Source of the DNA: Aminobacter aganoensis
GTDB taxonomy: Bacteria; Pseudomonadota; Alphaproteobacteria; Rhizobiales; Rhizobiaceae
NCBI RefSeq assembly: GCF_014206975.1
Contig: NZ_JACHOU010000014.1
Span: 1-64,000, forward strand
Direction of reading: 5' to 3'
Length of the DNA: 64,000 bases
The translations under genes and the position numbers were made by a program. Position 1 is the first letter of the stretch, and each line of letters opens with the position of its first letter. This document shows positions 8,211-17,195 of the stretch, piece by piece. Below the pieces are notes generated by a model. It worked only from the letters and a program-made list of their open reading frames with translations, was not told the origin of the DNA and did no database searches.

Positions 8211-8407
8211 CACTTGTGCTCCACCATGTCGATACCAAGCACGCCGCCGCGGCCCCAGCTGTCCTTGGGCGTCTCGTGGATCACCACGTGCAGGTGATCG
8301 GGCTTGCAGGCGGCCTCTTCGACCATGGCCTTGGTGATCGCTTTCACGAGGTTGCGCTTCTGCTCGACAGTGCGCCCCTCCCACATCTCGACGACGACGA
8401 ACGGCAT
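8210..8407 (-). CDS. 4-oxalocrotonate tautomerase-family protein
   Basis: A 65-residue protein starting MPFVVVEMWEGRTVEQK. The Pro immediately after Met would be the catalytic N-terminal proline after Met removal, and length and helix pattern match single-domain 4-OT tautomerases, which form hexamers. Such enzymes interconvert enol and keto forms of ring-cleavage products or act as hydratases or dehalogenases. The frame continues upstream to 8569, but this overlaps the neighbouring gene, and the ATG at 8407 gives the canonical Met-Pro start. Its stop overlaps the start of the next gene by one base. The substrate is presumably an intermediate of the operon's pathway. Confidence 0.88.
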   Translation of the reverse strand: MPFVVVEMWEGRTVEQKRNLVKAITKAMVEEAACKPDHLHVVIHETPKDSWGRGGVLGIDMVEHK

Positions 8408-8408
8408 G

Positions 8409-9092
8409 CTATTTCTCCTCTCTTTCGCTGGGCATCGCGCCGGAGGCCCAGACGGGCACGGCGGGCGCAAAGCCCGAAACCAGATCGTTGTTTGCCCGGT
8501 CGGTGCCCGTGAGCAGCCACAGCGGGCGGTTCGAATAATTGACCAGCACCTGCTCTTCCATGCAGGCACGGTTGGCCGGATGGTTCGGGTCGCGGTCGAA
8601 CCAGCTCGTCGCCGGCATCAGCCGGACGACATAGAGCGGTTCCGACGCATCGAAACCGGCAAGCGCCTCGGGGTCCATTGCCTCAAGGCCGACTGCCTTG
8701 GCCTGCAGCTTCTCCCTGCCTACTGCCACAAGCACCACCGCGCCAACCAAGGGGGCCACCGGCCAGTAGCGGCCCTCGCGACCCTGATCGACAAATTCGC
8801 CGTAACGGCCAGCCTCGGCGAACAGCTCGCTGTCCCACAGGATGACGTCGGGCCCGATGATTTTCCGCGCGGCGTCGATGACGAGATCGCTTTCGCACAG
8901 GTCGAGAAAGCTCCAGGGGTCGGTCAGTCCGATGCAGTGTCCCCACGGATTGTGGATCCCCGACAGCCTCTCCTGGCGGATCGCATCCTTTCGGGCGACG
9001 ATCCTGGCAACCGCCTCGCGCACCGGCAGCCGTGCCGGTGTCAGCGAGATGCGGCCGGCCAGGTCGAGATGGTCGGAGACCTTTTGGGTCAT
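8409..9092 (-). CDS. PhyH (phytanoyl-CoA dioxygenase)-like protein lacking a clear HxD metal motif
   Basis: A 227-residue protein. The segment ARKIIGPDVILWDSELF strongly recalls the conserved GP-x-(I/V)-x-LW-x-S stretch of Fe(II)/2-oxoglutarate oxygenases of the PhyH family, and RYWPVAPLVGAVVLVAV recalls the YWP-x(2)-P strand that follows the HxD motif. The place where HxD should be reads YGEFVDQGREG, so I cannot find the usual metal facial triad. It may be a non-catalytic or repurposed member, or a family I am mis-recognising. It is tightly placed: its ATG overlaps the hydantoinase stop by four bases (9089-9092), and it ends just before the tautomerase start. Function unknown. Confidence 0.55.
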   Translation of the reverse strand: MTQKVSDHLDLAGRISLTPARLPVREAVARIVARKDAIRQERLSGIHNPWGHCIGLTDPWSFLDLCESDLVIDAARKIIGPDVILWDSELFAEAGRYGEFVDQGREGRYWPVAPLVGAVVLVAVGREKLQAKAVGLEAMDPEALAGFDASEPLYVVRLMPATSWFDRDPNHPANRACMEEQVLVNYSNRPLWLLTGTDRANNDLVSGFAPAVPVWASGAMPSEREEK

Positions 9093-10432
9093 GACGGCAG
9101 CGTCACGCAGCGGCCGCGGCCGTAGCTGTCGGCGACGACGCCATTTTCGTAGACCACGTCGCCGCGCGCCACCGTCATCACCGGCCAGCCCTTGAGCTTC
9201 CAGCCCTCATAGATGCAGGTGCCCTTGCCAGTGTGGGTAACCGTGCGCTCCTCGTCGAGGTCGACCAGCACCAGGTCGGCATCGAAGCCGACATCGATAT
9301 GGCCCTTGCGCGGCCACAGGCCGAAGCGCCGCGCCGGGTTGAACGAGTTGAGTTCGACCAGGCGGCTGAGCGGCATGCCGCGCTGATGGACGCCGAAATG
9401 CAGCATCAGCGACAGCTCCCACGGGAAGCTGACGACGCCGGGAAACTCGGTCCACAGATCCTCGAGCTTCTTGGGCAGGAACGGCACATGGTCGGTGCCC
9501 AGACTGTAGACCGAGCCGTTGAGCATGCCGGCCCACAGGCCTTCGAGCTCATTGCGGTCGCGCAGCGGCGGCGAGATCTTGGCGCGCATGTCGAGGTCTT
9601 CGTCGTAGCAGGTGCGCGTCAGGTAATGCGGGCAGGTCTCGACGGTGACGTGCACGCCCCGCGCCTGCGCTTCGGCGGCCAGCACCGGGCCCATGCCAAC
9701 CGAGGTGTGAACCAGATGCAGCGAACAGCCGGTCTTCTCGGCGAGGAAGATCATGCGCCGGATGGTCTCGACCTCGCAGAAGGCCGGGCGCGACTCCGTA
9801 TAGGCGCCAAGGTCCTGGCGTCCGGTCGCGGCGATCTCCTTCTTGATCCAGGAGGCGATCTGGGTGTTCTCGCAATGGACGTTGATGACGCCGCCCGGAA
9901 CCTTGGCGAGAATGCGCATCGCCGCATAGACCCAGCCGTCGGTCGCCGGAACGATGCCGATCGGATTGTCGGGCTCGTAGCCGAAATAGCACTTGAACGA
10001 CTTCACACCGGTCTTGGCAATGATCTCGGGGATCTCGGCAATATGCTCCTCGCGCTGGATACCGAAGTGAAAGCCGAAGTCGATGACCGAGTTCTCCTCG
10101 CCCAGCGCCTTCCGCTCCTCATAGAACGGCAGGTAGGATTCCTTGAGGTTACGGATGTAGAGCAGTGCGGTGGTCACGCCGCCCGATGCCGCGGCCGCCG
10201 TTTCGGTGCGCATGTCCTCTGCGAAGGGGAACTTGACGCCGAGGTGGCAGTGGGGATCGATCAGGCCCGGCATCAGCACCCGACCCTCGGCGTCGATGGT
10301 GCGGGTCGCGTCGGGCAGAGATTCATCCGATCCGGTCAGGACGATCTTGCCGTCCTTGACGGCCACGCCGCCGTGGAATTCGCCGTCGTGGCGAACCACC
10401 CGCGCGTTCTTGATGACCAGGTCCGCTTTCAT
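9089..10432 (-). CDS. Dihydropyrimidinase/hydantoinase/allantoinase-family cyclic amidohydrolase
   Basis: A 447-residue enzyme with all binuclear-metal ligands of the D-hydantoinase group: His61 and His63 (DPHCHLGV), carbamylated Lys147 (SFKCYFGYE), His186 (NVHCEN), His242 (LHLVHTS) and Asp314 (LGTDHVPF). Such enzymes open cyclic amides (hydantoins, dihydropyrimidines, allantoin) to N-carbamoyl amino acids. The ATG at 10432 overlaps the preceding stop by four bases (ATGA), and the frame's upstream extension to 10480 is rejected for that reason. It lies in the site-C operon with a cysteine hydrolase of a type able to act on N-carbamoyl products, so the pair would make a chemically sensible ring-opening and decarbamoylation sequence. 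Exact substrate unknown. Confidence 0.88.
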   Translation of the reverse strand: MKADLVIKNARVVRHDGEFHGGVAVKDGKIVLTGSDESLPDATRTIDAEGRVLMPGLIDPHCHLGVKFPFAEDMRTETAAAASGGVTTALLYIRNLKESYLPFYEERKALGEENSVIDFGFHFGIQREEHIAEIPEIIAKTGVKSFKCYFGYEPDNPIGIVPATDGWVYAAMRILAKVPGGVINVHCENTQIASWIKKEIAATGRQDLGAYTESRPAFCEVETIRRMIFLAEKTGCSLHLVHTSVGMGPVLAAEAQARGVHVTVETCPHYLTRTCYDEDLDMRAKISPPLRDRNELEGLWAGMLNGSVYSLGTDHVPFLPKKLEDLWTEFPGVVSFPWELSLMLHFGVHQRGMPLSRLVELNSFNPARRFGLWPRKGHIDVGFDADLVLVDLDEERTVTHTGKGTCIYEGWKLKGWPVMTVARGDVVYENGVVADSYGRGRCVTLPS

Positions 10433-11319
10433 GACTGCTGCTCCAAAATTCCTGCAATGCGCCTGACAATGCCGCTCCATTGGCTACGCCCGACGGTGAT
10501 CGGTGCCCGCGCGCCCATACCGCGCGCCCAGACCGTCTTCAAACCGAGTTCGGCTGCCGCATCCCTGTCGATCGTGCCGGGAGGGGCTGCGACATCGACC
10601 AGCAGCGCATGCTTGGGCAAGAGCTGGAGCTGCTCCCGCTCGAGCAGCCGCTTGGGCACGCTGCCGATGACGATGTCCATCTTCGGCAGGTATTCAGGCA
10701 ATTGTTCGAGCGTCAGCGATTCTGCACCGGCAGCGTAGGCTGCCGCGCGCTGCACCGGGTTGCGCGCCGCGACATGGACATGGGCGCCGAGCGCGACAAG
10801 CGTGTTGGTCAGCAGTGAGCCAATGGTGCCCTGCCCGACCAGGCAGATGTTTGATTTGTGGATGGTGATCTGGGTGTTCTCAATGATCACCTTGAGCACG
10901 CCCTCGACGATCGCCGGGCCGCGCAACAGCATCAGGTCGACGTCCCACTCATATTCGTGCAGCGTGATGCCGAGTGCTTCGCAATGGCCCTTCAGGTTGG
11001 CATCACCCCAGCCGAGGATAATGTGGCCGGGCTTGTTCATGCCGGCCAGCATCTCATGCGTCGGGATGATCTTTTCCGGACACTTCGGTGCGAACAGCGC
11101 GCCTTCGGCGGTGATGCCAGGGATCGGGAACAGCGCGATGTCGGCGCCCTTCAACGCGTCGGCCGCATCCTTGGCGTGATAGACGCCCTCGATACCCTCA
11201 TCCGGCCAAGGGAAACCGTAGGCACGAACGGCGGCGCCGGCGCGCACCGCGCAACGGGCGATTTCCTGTTCACGGGCGTCTCCGGCGACGACGGCGATAA
11301 CTGTGTTGTTCCAGCTCAT
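10429..11319 (-). CDS. Dipicolinate synthase subunit A (DpaA/SpoVFA)-like dehydrogenase
   Basis: A 296-residue protein with a central Rossmann motif GQGTIG at 162-167 followed by NTLVALGAHVHVAARNPVQR, and a C-terminal stretch HALLVDVAAPPGTID then TVWARGMGARAPITVG. This layout (N-terminal domain, then NAD(P) domain, ending in an A-P-x-T-A/V-G motif) is that of DpaA, which oxidises dihydrodipicolinate in spore formers. The organism is very unlikely to sporulate, so this is probably a paralogue used in catabolism of a cyclic imino acid or similar. It overlaps both neighbours by four bases, giving translational coupling with the opine dehydrogenase-like gene upstream and the hydantoinase downstream. 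Confidence 0.75.
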   Translation of the reverse strand: MSWNNTVIAVVAGDAREQEIARCAVRAGAAVRAYGFPWPDEGIEGVYHAKDAADALKGADIALFPIPGITAEGALFAPKCPEKIIPTHEMLAGMNKPGHIILGWGDANLKGHCEALGITLHEYEWDVDLMLLRGPAIVEGVLKVIIENTQITIHKSNICLVGQGTIGSLLTNTLVALGAHVHVAARNPVQRAAAYAAGAESLTLEQLPEYLPKMDIVIGSVPKRLLEREQLQLLPKHALLVDVAAPPGTIDRDAAAELGLKTVWARGMGARAPITVGRSQWSGIVRRIAGILEQQS

Positions 11320-12404
11320 TTCGCCCTGACCTTCTGAATGACCTGATCCCTGGACATGCCGGCGATGCCCATCGCCTCGGCGGTACGGCCGCCCTTGCGG
11401 TAGTCGGTACCGACGGCGATCTGCGCCAGGCTGTAGAGCGAATGCGCAACCGGTGTCTCGACGCCTGCGATCTTCGCGAATTCGAGGAAGGGCAACAGGC
11501 CGTGGCCGAAGTCTTCCTTGTAGTAGCGATATTCCAGCGAATCCGGCCCCTTGATGCGCTTGTTGGCCTCGCCGCCGGCAATCGCGGCGCGGAAATCGCT
11601 GGTGTCGACCACGTCGGCCTCGACTGTGCCGAGCAGTTTCATCTCCTCGACGAGGTTGGGCAGATCATGCCCGAAGGCCTTGGCAACCGCCAGCCGCTCG
11701 TCGTCGAGCTGCTTCATGACGCGGGCAACGCCAGGCGTCATGGCATCGACGTAGAAAGTGAAATTTCCGCCCGTTGCCTCGACCCAGGCCGCAGCTAAGA
11801 CAGCAGCCGGCGGATGCAGGACCATGTTGACGTTGGAGAGGTCGGACGCGATCACATCGGCGACCGGAGTGAGGCCCGGATAAAGCTTGCCGGCGATCTC
11901 CAGAACGTCCGAACCGCCCTTAAGCGCTGCCGCCTTAAGCTGCTTGGCCCGGCCGGAGACGGTGACGCCATCCGGGCGATATTTACGCGCGACATAGGTC
12001 AGCGTCGAGAATTCGACAACAGGAGGCGCCGCACGACCGGTACGTGAAAACGTCTCTGCAAACTCCAGTGCACCACCGGTATGGCCGGGATTGAGCACGA
12101 CCGGCTTGCTCGACGGCCAGCCGGCCGCAGCCAGCGCCGACGCGATCGCCGAATGCGAGAACGTCGGCAGGACGACGACGACGACGTCGACGCCTGATAT
12201 AGCCGCATTGAGGTCGGTGGTGATCAACGCCGGTCGGGCCACGCCCTCGCCGAGCTTGCCCTCATAGGCCACGCCGCCCAGCTTGACATGCGGATCGAGC
12301 GTCTCTCCCGACCGCGCCCAGAAATGCACGTCATGGCCGGCCTGGACCAACTCCGCGACCGATGCTGCGCCGCCCGCGCCTGCGCCTAATACTGCAACCT
12401 TCAT
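11316..12404 (-). CDS. Opine (octopine/nopaline) dehydrogenase-family protein
   Basis: A 362-residue dehydrogenase. The N-terminal Rossmann domain begins MKVAVLGAGAGG with the dinucleotide motif at 7-12. The C-terminal part contains SNVNMVLHPP, matching the conserved N-x-N-x-x-x-HP region of the octopine dehydrogenase domain. Family members reversibly join an amino acid to a 2-oxo acid by reductive amination or oxidise such N-carboxyalkyl amino acids. It is the first gene of a six-gene operon driven from the promoter containing operator C, about 115 bases upstream. In this setting oxidative cleavage of a secondary amine is more likely than opine synthesis, but that is inference. Confidence 0.85.
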   Translation of the reverse strand: MKVAVLGAGAGGAASVAELVQAGHDVHFWARSGETLDPHVKLGGVAYEGKLGEGVARPALITTDLNAAISGVDVVVVVLPTFSHSAIASALAAAGWPSSKPVVLNPGHTGGALEFAETFSRTGRAAPPVVEFSTLTYVARKYRPDGVTVSGRAKQLKAAALKGGSDVLEIAGKLYPGLTPVADVIASDLSNVNMVLHPPAAVLAAAWVEATGGNFTFYVDAMTPGVARVMKQLDDERLAVAKAFGHDLPNLVEEMKLLGTVEADVVDTSDFRAAIAGGEANKRIKGPDSLEYRYYKEDFGHGLLPFLEFAKIAGVETPVAHSLYSLAQIAVGTDYRKGGRTAEAMGIAGMSRDQVIQKVRAK

Positions 12405-12518
12405 ACTCTCCTCCGAGGATCGAAGCGCAGCGATTCTAGCCGCGCGCCCTCAAGCGCCATGGTGCTGCGGACTGGTTCCCCCCGAGCCCATGCGCCGAAT
12501 GATTGTCGTCAATCAGTT

Positions 12519-12537
12519 TGATCACACTTTATGATCA
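12519..12537. promoter_or_regulatory. GntR-type operator, site C (opine dehydrogenase operon promoter)
   Basis: The site reads TGATCACACTTTATGATCA. Its reverse complement, TGATCATAAAGTGTGATCA, is identical to site D read the same way. The 5-9-5 inverted repeat is perfect. It lies about 115 bases upstream of the start at 12404 and just beyond the end of the GlcG-like gene. Confidence 0.75.
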
Positions 12538-12566
12538 CACTAGAAATTGTCAAGCGGAAGAATGCG

Positions 12567-12998
12567 CTATCCGACCTGATGCCTCAGCCCGGCAGCCTCG
12601 ATGCCGGCGACGGCCGCGAGTTCGTCATTGTCCGAGGTGTCGCCGGTGATGCCGACGGCGCCCTGCAGATTGCCCGAAGCGTCGCGGATCAGGACGCCAC
12701 CCGGCACCGGAACGATCTTGCCGCCGGAGACGGCGTTGAGCCCTTCCATGAAATGCGGGCGCTCCCTGGCCGTCTCGTCGAGCCAGCGCGAGCCCATTCC
12801 GACAGCCAACGCGCCATAGGCCTTTCCGGCGGCGATCTCAAATCGCAGCATCGATGCGCCGTCCTGCTTCTGGAACGCCTTGAGGTGACCGCCGGCGTCA
12901 AGGACGGCGACCGTCAACGGCTTCATCCGGGCATCCGCGCCCTTGGCTAGGGCGGCGGCGATGATTGTGTTGGCGGCGGCGAGGGTAAGGTCGGTCAA
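12567..12998 (-). CDS. GlcG/HbpS-family (DUF336) protein
   Basis: A 143-residue protein of the GlcG/HbpS/PduO-C fold, with the motifs VAVLDAGGHLKAFQK and VPVPGGVLIRDASGNLQGAVGITGD split across its centre and end. The start is a TTG at 12998 with AAAGGAGA upstream. In Escherichia coli glcG lies beside glcB in the glycolate operon, and here the malate synthase G gene is the next gene upstream, about 420 bases away across a repeat cluster. The biochemical role of GlcG is not established; HbpS relatives bind haem. Whether it is co-transcribed with glcB across the repeats is unclear. Confidence 0.85.
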   Translation of the reverse strand: MTDLTLAAANTIIAAALAKGADARMKPLTVAVLDAGGHLKAFQKQDGASMLRFEIAAGKAYGALAVGMGSRWLDETARERPHFMEGLNAVSGGKIVPVPGGVLIRDASGNLQGAVGITGDTSDNDELAAVAGIEAAGLRHQVG

Positions 12999-13421
12999 GA
13001 TTTTTTCTCCTTTGGGGTTGGTGCGTGGAAGTCTGTGCCTACTCGTTGACGCAAGGACGCCAAGGCTGGAGCGGGCTTACCCCCACCCCTAGCCCCTCCC
13101 CACAAGCGAGAGGGAGACTTCCCGTTTCGCTTGCTGCGCCGGTCCTGATTGGTCGTGGCCGCCTCGGGACCGTCCTGGCAGGTAATCGCACTGGGCGGCC
13201 ATTCGCCTCCCCCTTGCGGGGAGGGATTAGGGGTGGGGGTATCCTTCGTGAGTTCGCGCCGCCCCTCATCCGCCTGCCGGCACCTTCTCCCCGTCATAAC
13301 GGGGAGAAGGGATAAGCGGCAGCGTCGATGCCACTGTTCAGCGGAAGGTCCGGCTCGACGTTGATGCCCCCTCTCCCCGTCCTTCACGGGGAGAGGGTAA
13401 GGGTGAGGGGCAATCGACTGA
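12999..13421. repeat. Mosaic of GC-rich palindromic repeats between glcG-like gene and glcB
   Basis: This 423-base intergenic stretch has no gene. It holds four related modules forming two inverted pairs: 13078-13115 (CCCCCACCCCTAGCCCCTCC) with 13201-13243 (GGGGAGGGATTAGGGGTGGG), and 13261-13312 (CACCTTCTCCCCGTCATAAC, then GGGGAGAAGG) with 13368-13412 (CTCTCCCCGTCCTTCACGGG, then GAGAGGGTAAGGGTGAGGGG). Each outer module is itself hairpin-forming. This is the style of rhizobial intergenic mosaic or RIME-type repeats, small non-autonomous elements transcribed into stable hairpins. They could act as a transcription attenuator between glcB and the GlcG-like gene. Confidence 0.8.
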
Positions 13422-15614
13422 TCAGCCGTGACAGCGCTTAGCCTTGAGCTCCAGCCTTCTCTTGTGGAGGACCGGTTCGGTGTAGCCGTTGGGTTGGGCG
13501 CGGCCTTCGAAGACGAGGTCGCAGGCGGCGCGGAAGGCGGTCGACTGGTCGAATTCGGGCGCCATCGGCCTGTAGAGCGGGTCGCCGACATTCTGGCGGT
13601 CGACGATGGCCGCCATGCGCTGCAGCGAATCCATCACCTGGATGTGCGAGCAGACGTCGTGGCGCAGCCAGTTGGCGATGTGCTGGGAGGAGATGCGCAG
13701 CGTGGCGCGGTCTTCCATCAGGCCGACGTCGTTGATGTCGGGCACCTTGGAGCAGCCGACGCCCTGGTCGATCCAGCGCACGACATAGCCCAGGATGCCC
13801 TGCGCGTTGTTGTCGAGCTCGCGCTGGATCTCGTCGGGTGTCCAGTTGGGGCGCACGACCACCGGCACCGACAGGATGTCGTCGAGCCGCGCCTTGGGGC
13901 GGGACTTGAGCTCTGCCTGAACGGCGTGCACGTCGACCTTGTGGTAGTGGGTGGCATGCAGCGTCGCTGCCGTCGGCGACGGCACCCAGGCGGTGTTGGC
14001 GCCGGCGCGTGGGTGGGCGATCTTCTGCTCCAGCATCGCCGCCATCAGATCCGGCATCGCCCACATGCCCTTGCCGATCTGGGCATGGCCCGACAGGCCG
14101 CATTCGAGGCCGGTGTCGACGTTCCAGGCCTCGTAGGCATTGATCCACGGCGCCTGCTTCATGTCGCCCTTGCGCACCATCGGGCCTGCTTCCATCGACG
14201 AATGGATCTCGTCGCCGGTGCGGTCGAGGAAGCCGGTGTTGATGAACACCACGCGTTCCTTGGCAGCACGGATGCACTCCTTGAGGTTGACGGTGGTACG
14301 CCGCTCCTCGTCCATGATGCCCATCTTGATGGTCTTGCGCGGCATGCCGACGAGGCGCTCGACGCGGTCGAAGATCTCGACGGCGAAGGCGACCTCCTCG
14401 GGGCCGTGCATCTTCGGCTTGACGACATACATCGAGCCTTTTCGCGAGTTGGCTTTGCGGCCGTTGGCGCCGACGTCGTGCAGGGCGATCAGCGCGGTGA
14501 TCGCCGCATCCATGATGCCCTCCGGCACCTCGTGGCCGTCGCGGTCATGGATCGCCGGGTTGGTCATCAGGTGGCCGACATTGCGCACCAGCATCAAGGA
14601 GCGGCCGGGCAGCGAGACAGCGCCGCCATCCGGGCCGGTGTATTCACGGTCGCCATTCAGCCTGCGCGTCACAGGCTTGCCGCCCTTGTCGAAGGTTTCC
14701 GACAGGTCGCCCTTCATCAGGCCGAGCCAGTTGCGGTAGACCACGACCTTGTCTTCGGCATCGACCGCGGCGACCGAATCCTCGCAATCCTGGATGGTGG
14801 TGAGCGCGGACTCGAGGATCATGTCGGAGATGCCGGCGGGATCGGTCTTGCCGATCGCACTGTCGCGGTCGACCACAACCTCGACATGCAGGCCGTTCCT
14901 GACCAGCACCACGGCATCGGGGCTGGCCGCCACGCCGCGGAAACCGGCGAACTGTTTTGGCTCGCGCAGCGCAACCGTGCCCGACGCGGTCGCAAGCTTC
15001 AGCGCGCCGCCTTCGACCGAAAGCCCGGTCACATCGCTCCAGCTGCCCTGGGCCAGCGGTGCGGACTCGTCCAGGAACGCCTTGGCCCAGGCGATCACCT
15101 TTTGGCCGCGCTTGGGGTTGTAGCCCTTGGTCTTCTCGGCGCCGTCGGCATCGGAAATCGCGTCGGTGCCGTAGAGCGCGTCGTAGAGCGAGCCCCAGCG
15201 GGCGTTCGCCGCGTTCAGCGCATACCGCGCGTTCATGACAGGCACCACCAGCTGCGGCCCGGCGACGGTGGCGATCTCGGGATCGACATTGTCGGTCGTC
15301 ACCGAAAACGCCGGGCCTTCAGGCACGAGATAACCGATCTCGCTCAGAAACGCCTTGTAGGCCGCCATGTCGTGCGGCGCGCCGTGCTTGCGGTACCAGG
15401 CGTCGAGCTTCAACTGGAAGTCGTCGCGCTTTTCCAGGAGCGCCCGGTTCTTCGGCCCGAGATCGTGCACGATGCCGGCAAACCCCTCCCAGAACGCATC
15501 CGCCGAAACACCCGTGCCGACCAGCGCCTCCGACACCACGAAGTCGTGCAACTCACGCGATATCGATAGGCCAAAGAGCGAAATCCTGTCGGTAACCCGG
15601 TTCATCATGTTCAT
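13422..15614 (-). CDS. glcB: Malate synthase G
   Basis: From the ATG at 15614 ([18 protein letters not shown]) this is a protein of about 730 residues, the usual length of the monomeric malate synthase G. Recognisable segments include [34 protein letters not shown], the catalytic-region [15 protein letters not shown], and the C-terminal [20 protein letters not shown]. The enzyme condenses glyoxylate with acetyl-CoA to malate in the cytoplasm. The longer frame up to 15731 overlaps the preceding dehydrogenase gene and is rejected. It follows that gene by 20 bases, so both are probably expressed from the promoter with the glycine riboswitch. This fits disposal of glyoxylate made from glycine. 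Confidence 0.97.
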   Translation of the reverse strand: MNMMNRVTDRISLFGLSISRELHDFVVSEALVGTGVSADAFWEGFAGIVHDLGPKNRALLEKRDDFQLKLDAWYRKHGAPHDMAAYKAFLSEIGYLVPEGPAFSVTTDNVDPEIATVAGPQLVVPVMNARYALNAANARWGSLYDALYGTDAISDADGAEKTKGYNPKRGQKVIAWAKAFLDESAPLAQGSWSDVTGLSVEGGALKLATASGTVALREPKQFAGFRGVAASPDAVVLVRNGLHVEVVVDRDSAIGKTDPAGISDMILESALTTIQDCEDSVAAVDAEDKVVVYRNWLGLMKGDLSETFDKGGKPVTRRLNGDREYTGPDGGAVSLPGRSLMLVRNVGHLMTNPAIHDRDGHEVPEGIMDAAITALIALHDVGANGRKANSRKGSMYVVKPKMHGPEEVAFAVEIFDRVERLVGMPRKTIKMGIMDEERRTTVNLKECIRAAKERVVFINTGFLDRTGDEIHSSMEAGPMVRKGDMKQAPWINAYEAWNVDTGLECGLSGHAQIGKGMWAMPDLMAAMLEQKIAHPRAGANTAWVPSPTAATLHATHYHKVDVHAVQAELKSRPKARLDDILSVPVVVRPNWTPDEIQRELDNNAQGILGYVVRWIDQGVGCSKVPDINDVGLMEDRATLRISSQHIANWLRHDVCSHIQVMDSLQRMAAIVDRQNVGDPLYRPMAPEFDQSTAFRAACDLVFEGRAQPNGYTEPVLHKRRLELKAKRCHG

Positions 15615-15633
15615 CGTCCCAACTCCCCGGGGC

Positions 15634-16887
15634 TCAGGCCGCAATCGCGGCATCGGTGCGGAATTCGCCTGAAATGGTTTCGGCGACCATCTGGGCGGTG
15701 GCGGCCGACAGCGTCCAGCCGAGATGGCCATGGCCGGTGTTGTAGAAAACGCCCGGCTGCCGGCCCTTGCCGACCCTCGGCATCATGTTCGGCATCATCG
15801 GCCTGAGGCCGGCCCAAGGCACGACCCTGTTGGTGTCGACGCCGGGGAACAGCATGCGCGTCCAGTCGACCAGCGGCCTGACGCGGTCATCGCGGATGTC
15901 GCGGTTCATGCCATTGAACTCGGCGGTACCGGCAACGCGGAAACGCCCGGCACCGAGACGGCTGGTGACGATCTTGGCGCGGTCGTCGAGCAGGCTGACC
16001 CAGGGCGCCGCGTTCTGGCTGCGCTCGTCGTCGAGATGCACGGTGATCGAATAACCCTTGACTGGATAGACATTGACGCGGTCGCCCAGCATCGCCGCGA
16101 AATGCCGGCTTGCTGCACCAGCGCAGACGACGATGCCATCGGCCTCGACGATCCTGTCATCCCGCTGACCGTCGGCGCCGCCCGTCGTGTAGCCGATGCA
16201 GAACACGCCGTCGCGCGCGATACGATTGACCGTAGCGTCGAAAACGAGGCGCGCGCCGCGCCGCTCGCAGGCCTGGGCAAGGCCGTAGGTGAACTTGTGG
16301 ATGTCGCCGGTCGAATCCGACGGCGTGTAGAAGCCGCCGTGAAAATCGCCATGCAAGGCCGGTTCGATCGACTTCACTTCCGAAGCCGTCACCGGGCGCC
16401 GGTCGAGGCCGCCCTCGACCAGCATCGAATTGACCTTCAGCGCGTGCTGGAAGCTCGGCTTGTCCCAGTAGACATGCAAAATGCCGCGACGGACATGGTC
16501 GAAGTCGATGTTTTCCCGCTCGGCAATGGCAAACAGGTGCCTGCGCGCGGCAATTGCCAGACGCGTCGTCTCCACCGTGTTGTCGCGATAATTCATAATG
16601 TTGGAGACGAACTCGGCCAGCCAGGCATATTTGTGCCAGGTCGGGGCCGGGTTCATCAGCAGCGGCGCGTCGCTCCGCAGCATCCACTTCATACCCTTGA
16701 GCACGGTCGACCAGTGGTTCCAGACCTCGGCATTGCTGGCCGAAAGCTGGCCGCCATTGGCGAACGACGTCTCCATGCCGGCATAGCGCTGCCGGTCGAT
16801 GACGGTGACGGAGTAACCGCGCTCCAGGAGCGCGTAGGCGGTGGTGACGCCGGTGATACCGGCGCCGATAACGGCAATATGGGGCAC
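15634..16887 (-). CDS. D-amino-acid dehydrogenase (DadA)-like FAD oxidoreductase
   Basis: A DAO-family flavoenzyme of about 417 residues. The FAD motif [21 protein letters not shown] is split over the first strand and helix, [11 protein letters not shown] is the DadA signature, and the C-terminus has [14 protein letters not shown] and [12 protein letters not shown]. The likely start is GTG at 16887 with GGAGAG upstream. The ORF's first ATG at 16941 lies inside the riboswitch. DadA oxidises D-amino acids to 2-oxo acids, passing electrons to the respiratory chain. Behind a glycine riboswitch and in front of malate synthase, glycine oxidation to glyoxylate is the most coherent role. It could also serve D-alanine or sarcosine. 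Confidence 0.9.
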   Translation of the reverse strand: MPHIAVIGAGITGVTTAYALLERGYSVTVIDRQRYAGMETSFANGGQLSASNAEVWNHWSTVLKGMKWMLRSDAPLLMNPAPTWHKYAWLAEFVSNIMNYRDNTVETTRLAIAARRHLFAIAERENIDFDHVRRGILHVYWDKPSFQHALKVNSMLVEGGLDRRPVTASEVKSIEPALHGDFHGGFYTPSDSTGDIHKFTYGLAQACERRGARLVFDATVNRIARDGVFCIGYTTGGADGQRDDRIVEADGIVVCAGAASRHFAAMLGDRVNVYPVKGYSITVHLDDERSQNAAPWVSLLDDRAKIVTSRLGAGRFRVAGTAEFNGMNRDIRDDRVRPLVDWTRMLFPGVDTNRVVPWAGLRPMMPNMMPRVGKGRQPGVFYNTGHGHLGWTLSAATAQMVAETISGEFRTDAAIAA

Positions 16888-16939
16888 TTCACTCTCCGCG
16901 ATCAAAGTTGGGGGCGGGCCGCAGCCCGCTGTTTTCCCC

Positions 16940-17125
16940 AATCTGTCGCTGTACCTGAGAGCTTAACCGCGGCGTTCTTGCCGGCGCGGCTTTCCCCTTC
17001 GGTGGGCACTCGGGGTGCCTCTCTCCAGATCGTTCAGCTGCATGGTCACTTTTGCCTGAGAGTTTCCTGGGGGGTTGCTCCGTCGGCGCCGGCCGGACCC
17101 TTGGGTTCGGCCGATCTCTCCCATG
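16940..17125 (-). ncRNA. Tandem glycine riboswitch upstream of dadA-like and glcB
   Basis: Read on the minus strand, two aptamers follow each other. Aptamer 1 (about 17122-17045) runs from GGGAGAGATC through GACGGAGCAACC to AACTCTCAGGCAAAAGTGAC. Aptamer 2 (about 17035-16942) runs from CTGGAGAGAGGC through CACCGAAGGGG to AAGCTCTCAGGTACAGCGAC. These match the conserved GAGA, CCGAAGG/GACGGAG and CTCTCAGG core segments of glycine riboswitch aptamers. The element ends about 50 bases before the dadA-like start, so it would control translation or early termination of the dadA-glcB transcript in response to glycine, most likely turning it on. It explains most of the 308-base gap between the genes. 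Confidence 0.92.
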
Positions 17126-17195
17126 CAGCCTCTGAACGCATTGCTTCTACAGGCTGGTCAGCGCTTCCGCAACGTCAGATGCGAACGGGCGCGCG

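Noticed and set aside
11316-12404. Opine metallophore (staphylopine-type) biosynthesis
   Set aside because: The opine dehydrogenase-like gene lacks the histidine racemase and nicotianamine synthase-like partners, and its operon is otherwise catabolic.
12995-13591. 198-codon minus-strand frame over the repeat cluster
   Set aside because: Its translation is made of the palindromic repeats (NPSPQGGGEWP-like) plus the out-of-frame end of glcB, a known artefact of such repeats.
13428-15569. 713-codon open frame on the plus strand opposite glcB
   Set aside because: It is the antisense shadow of a highly conserved malate synthase gene in high-GC DNA; no motif, start site or family resemblance.
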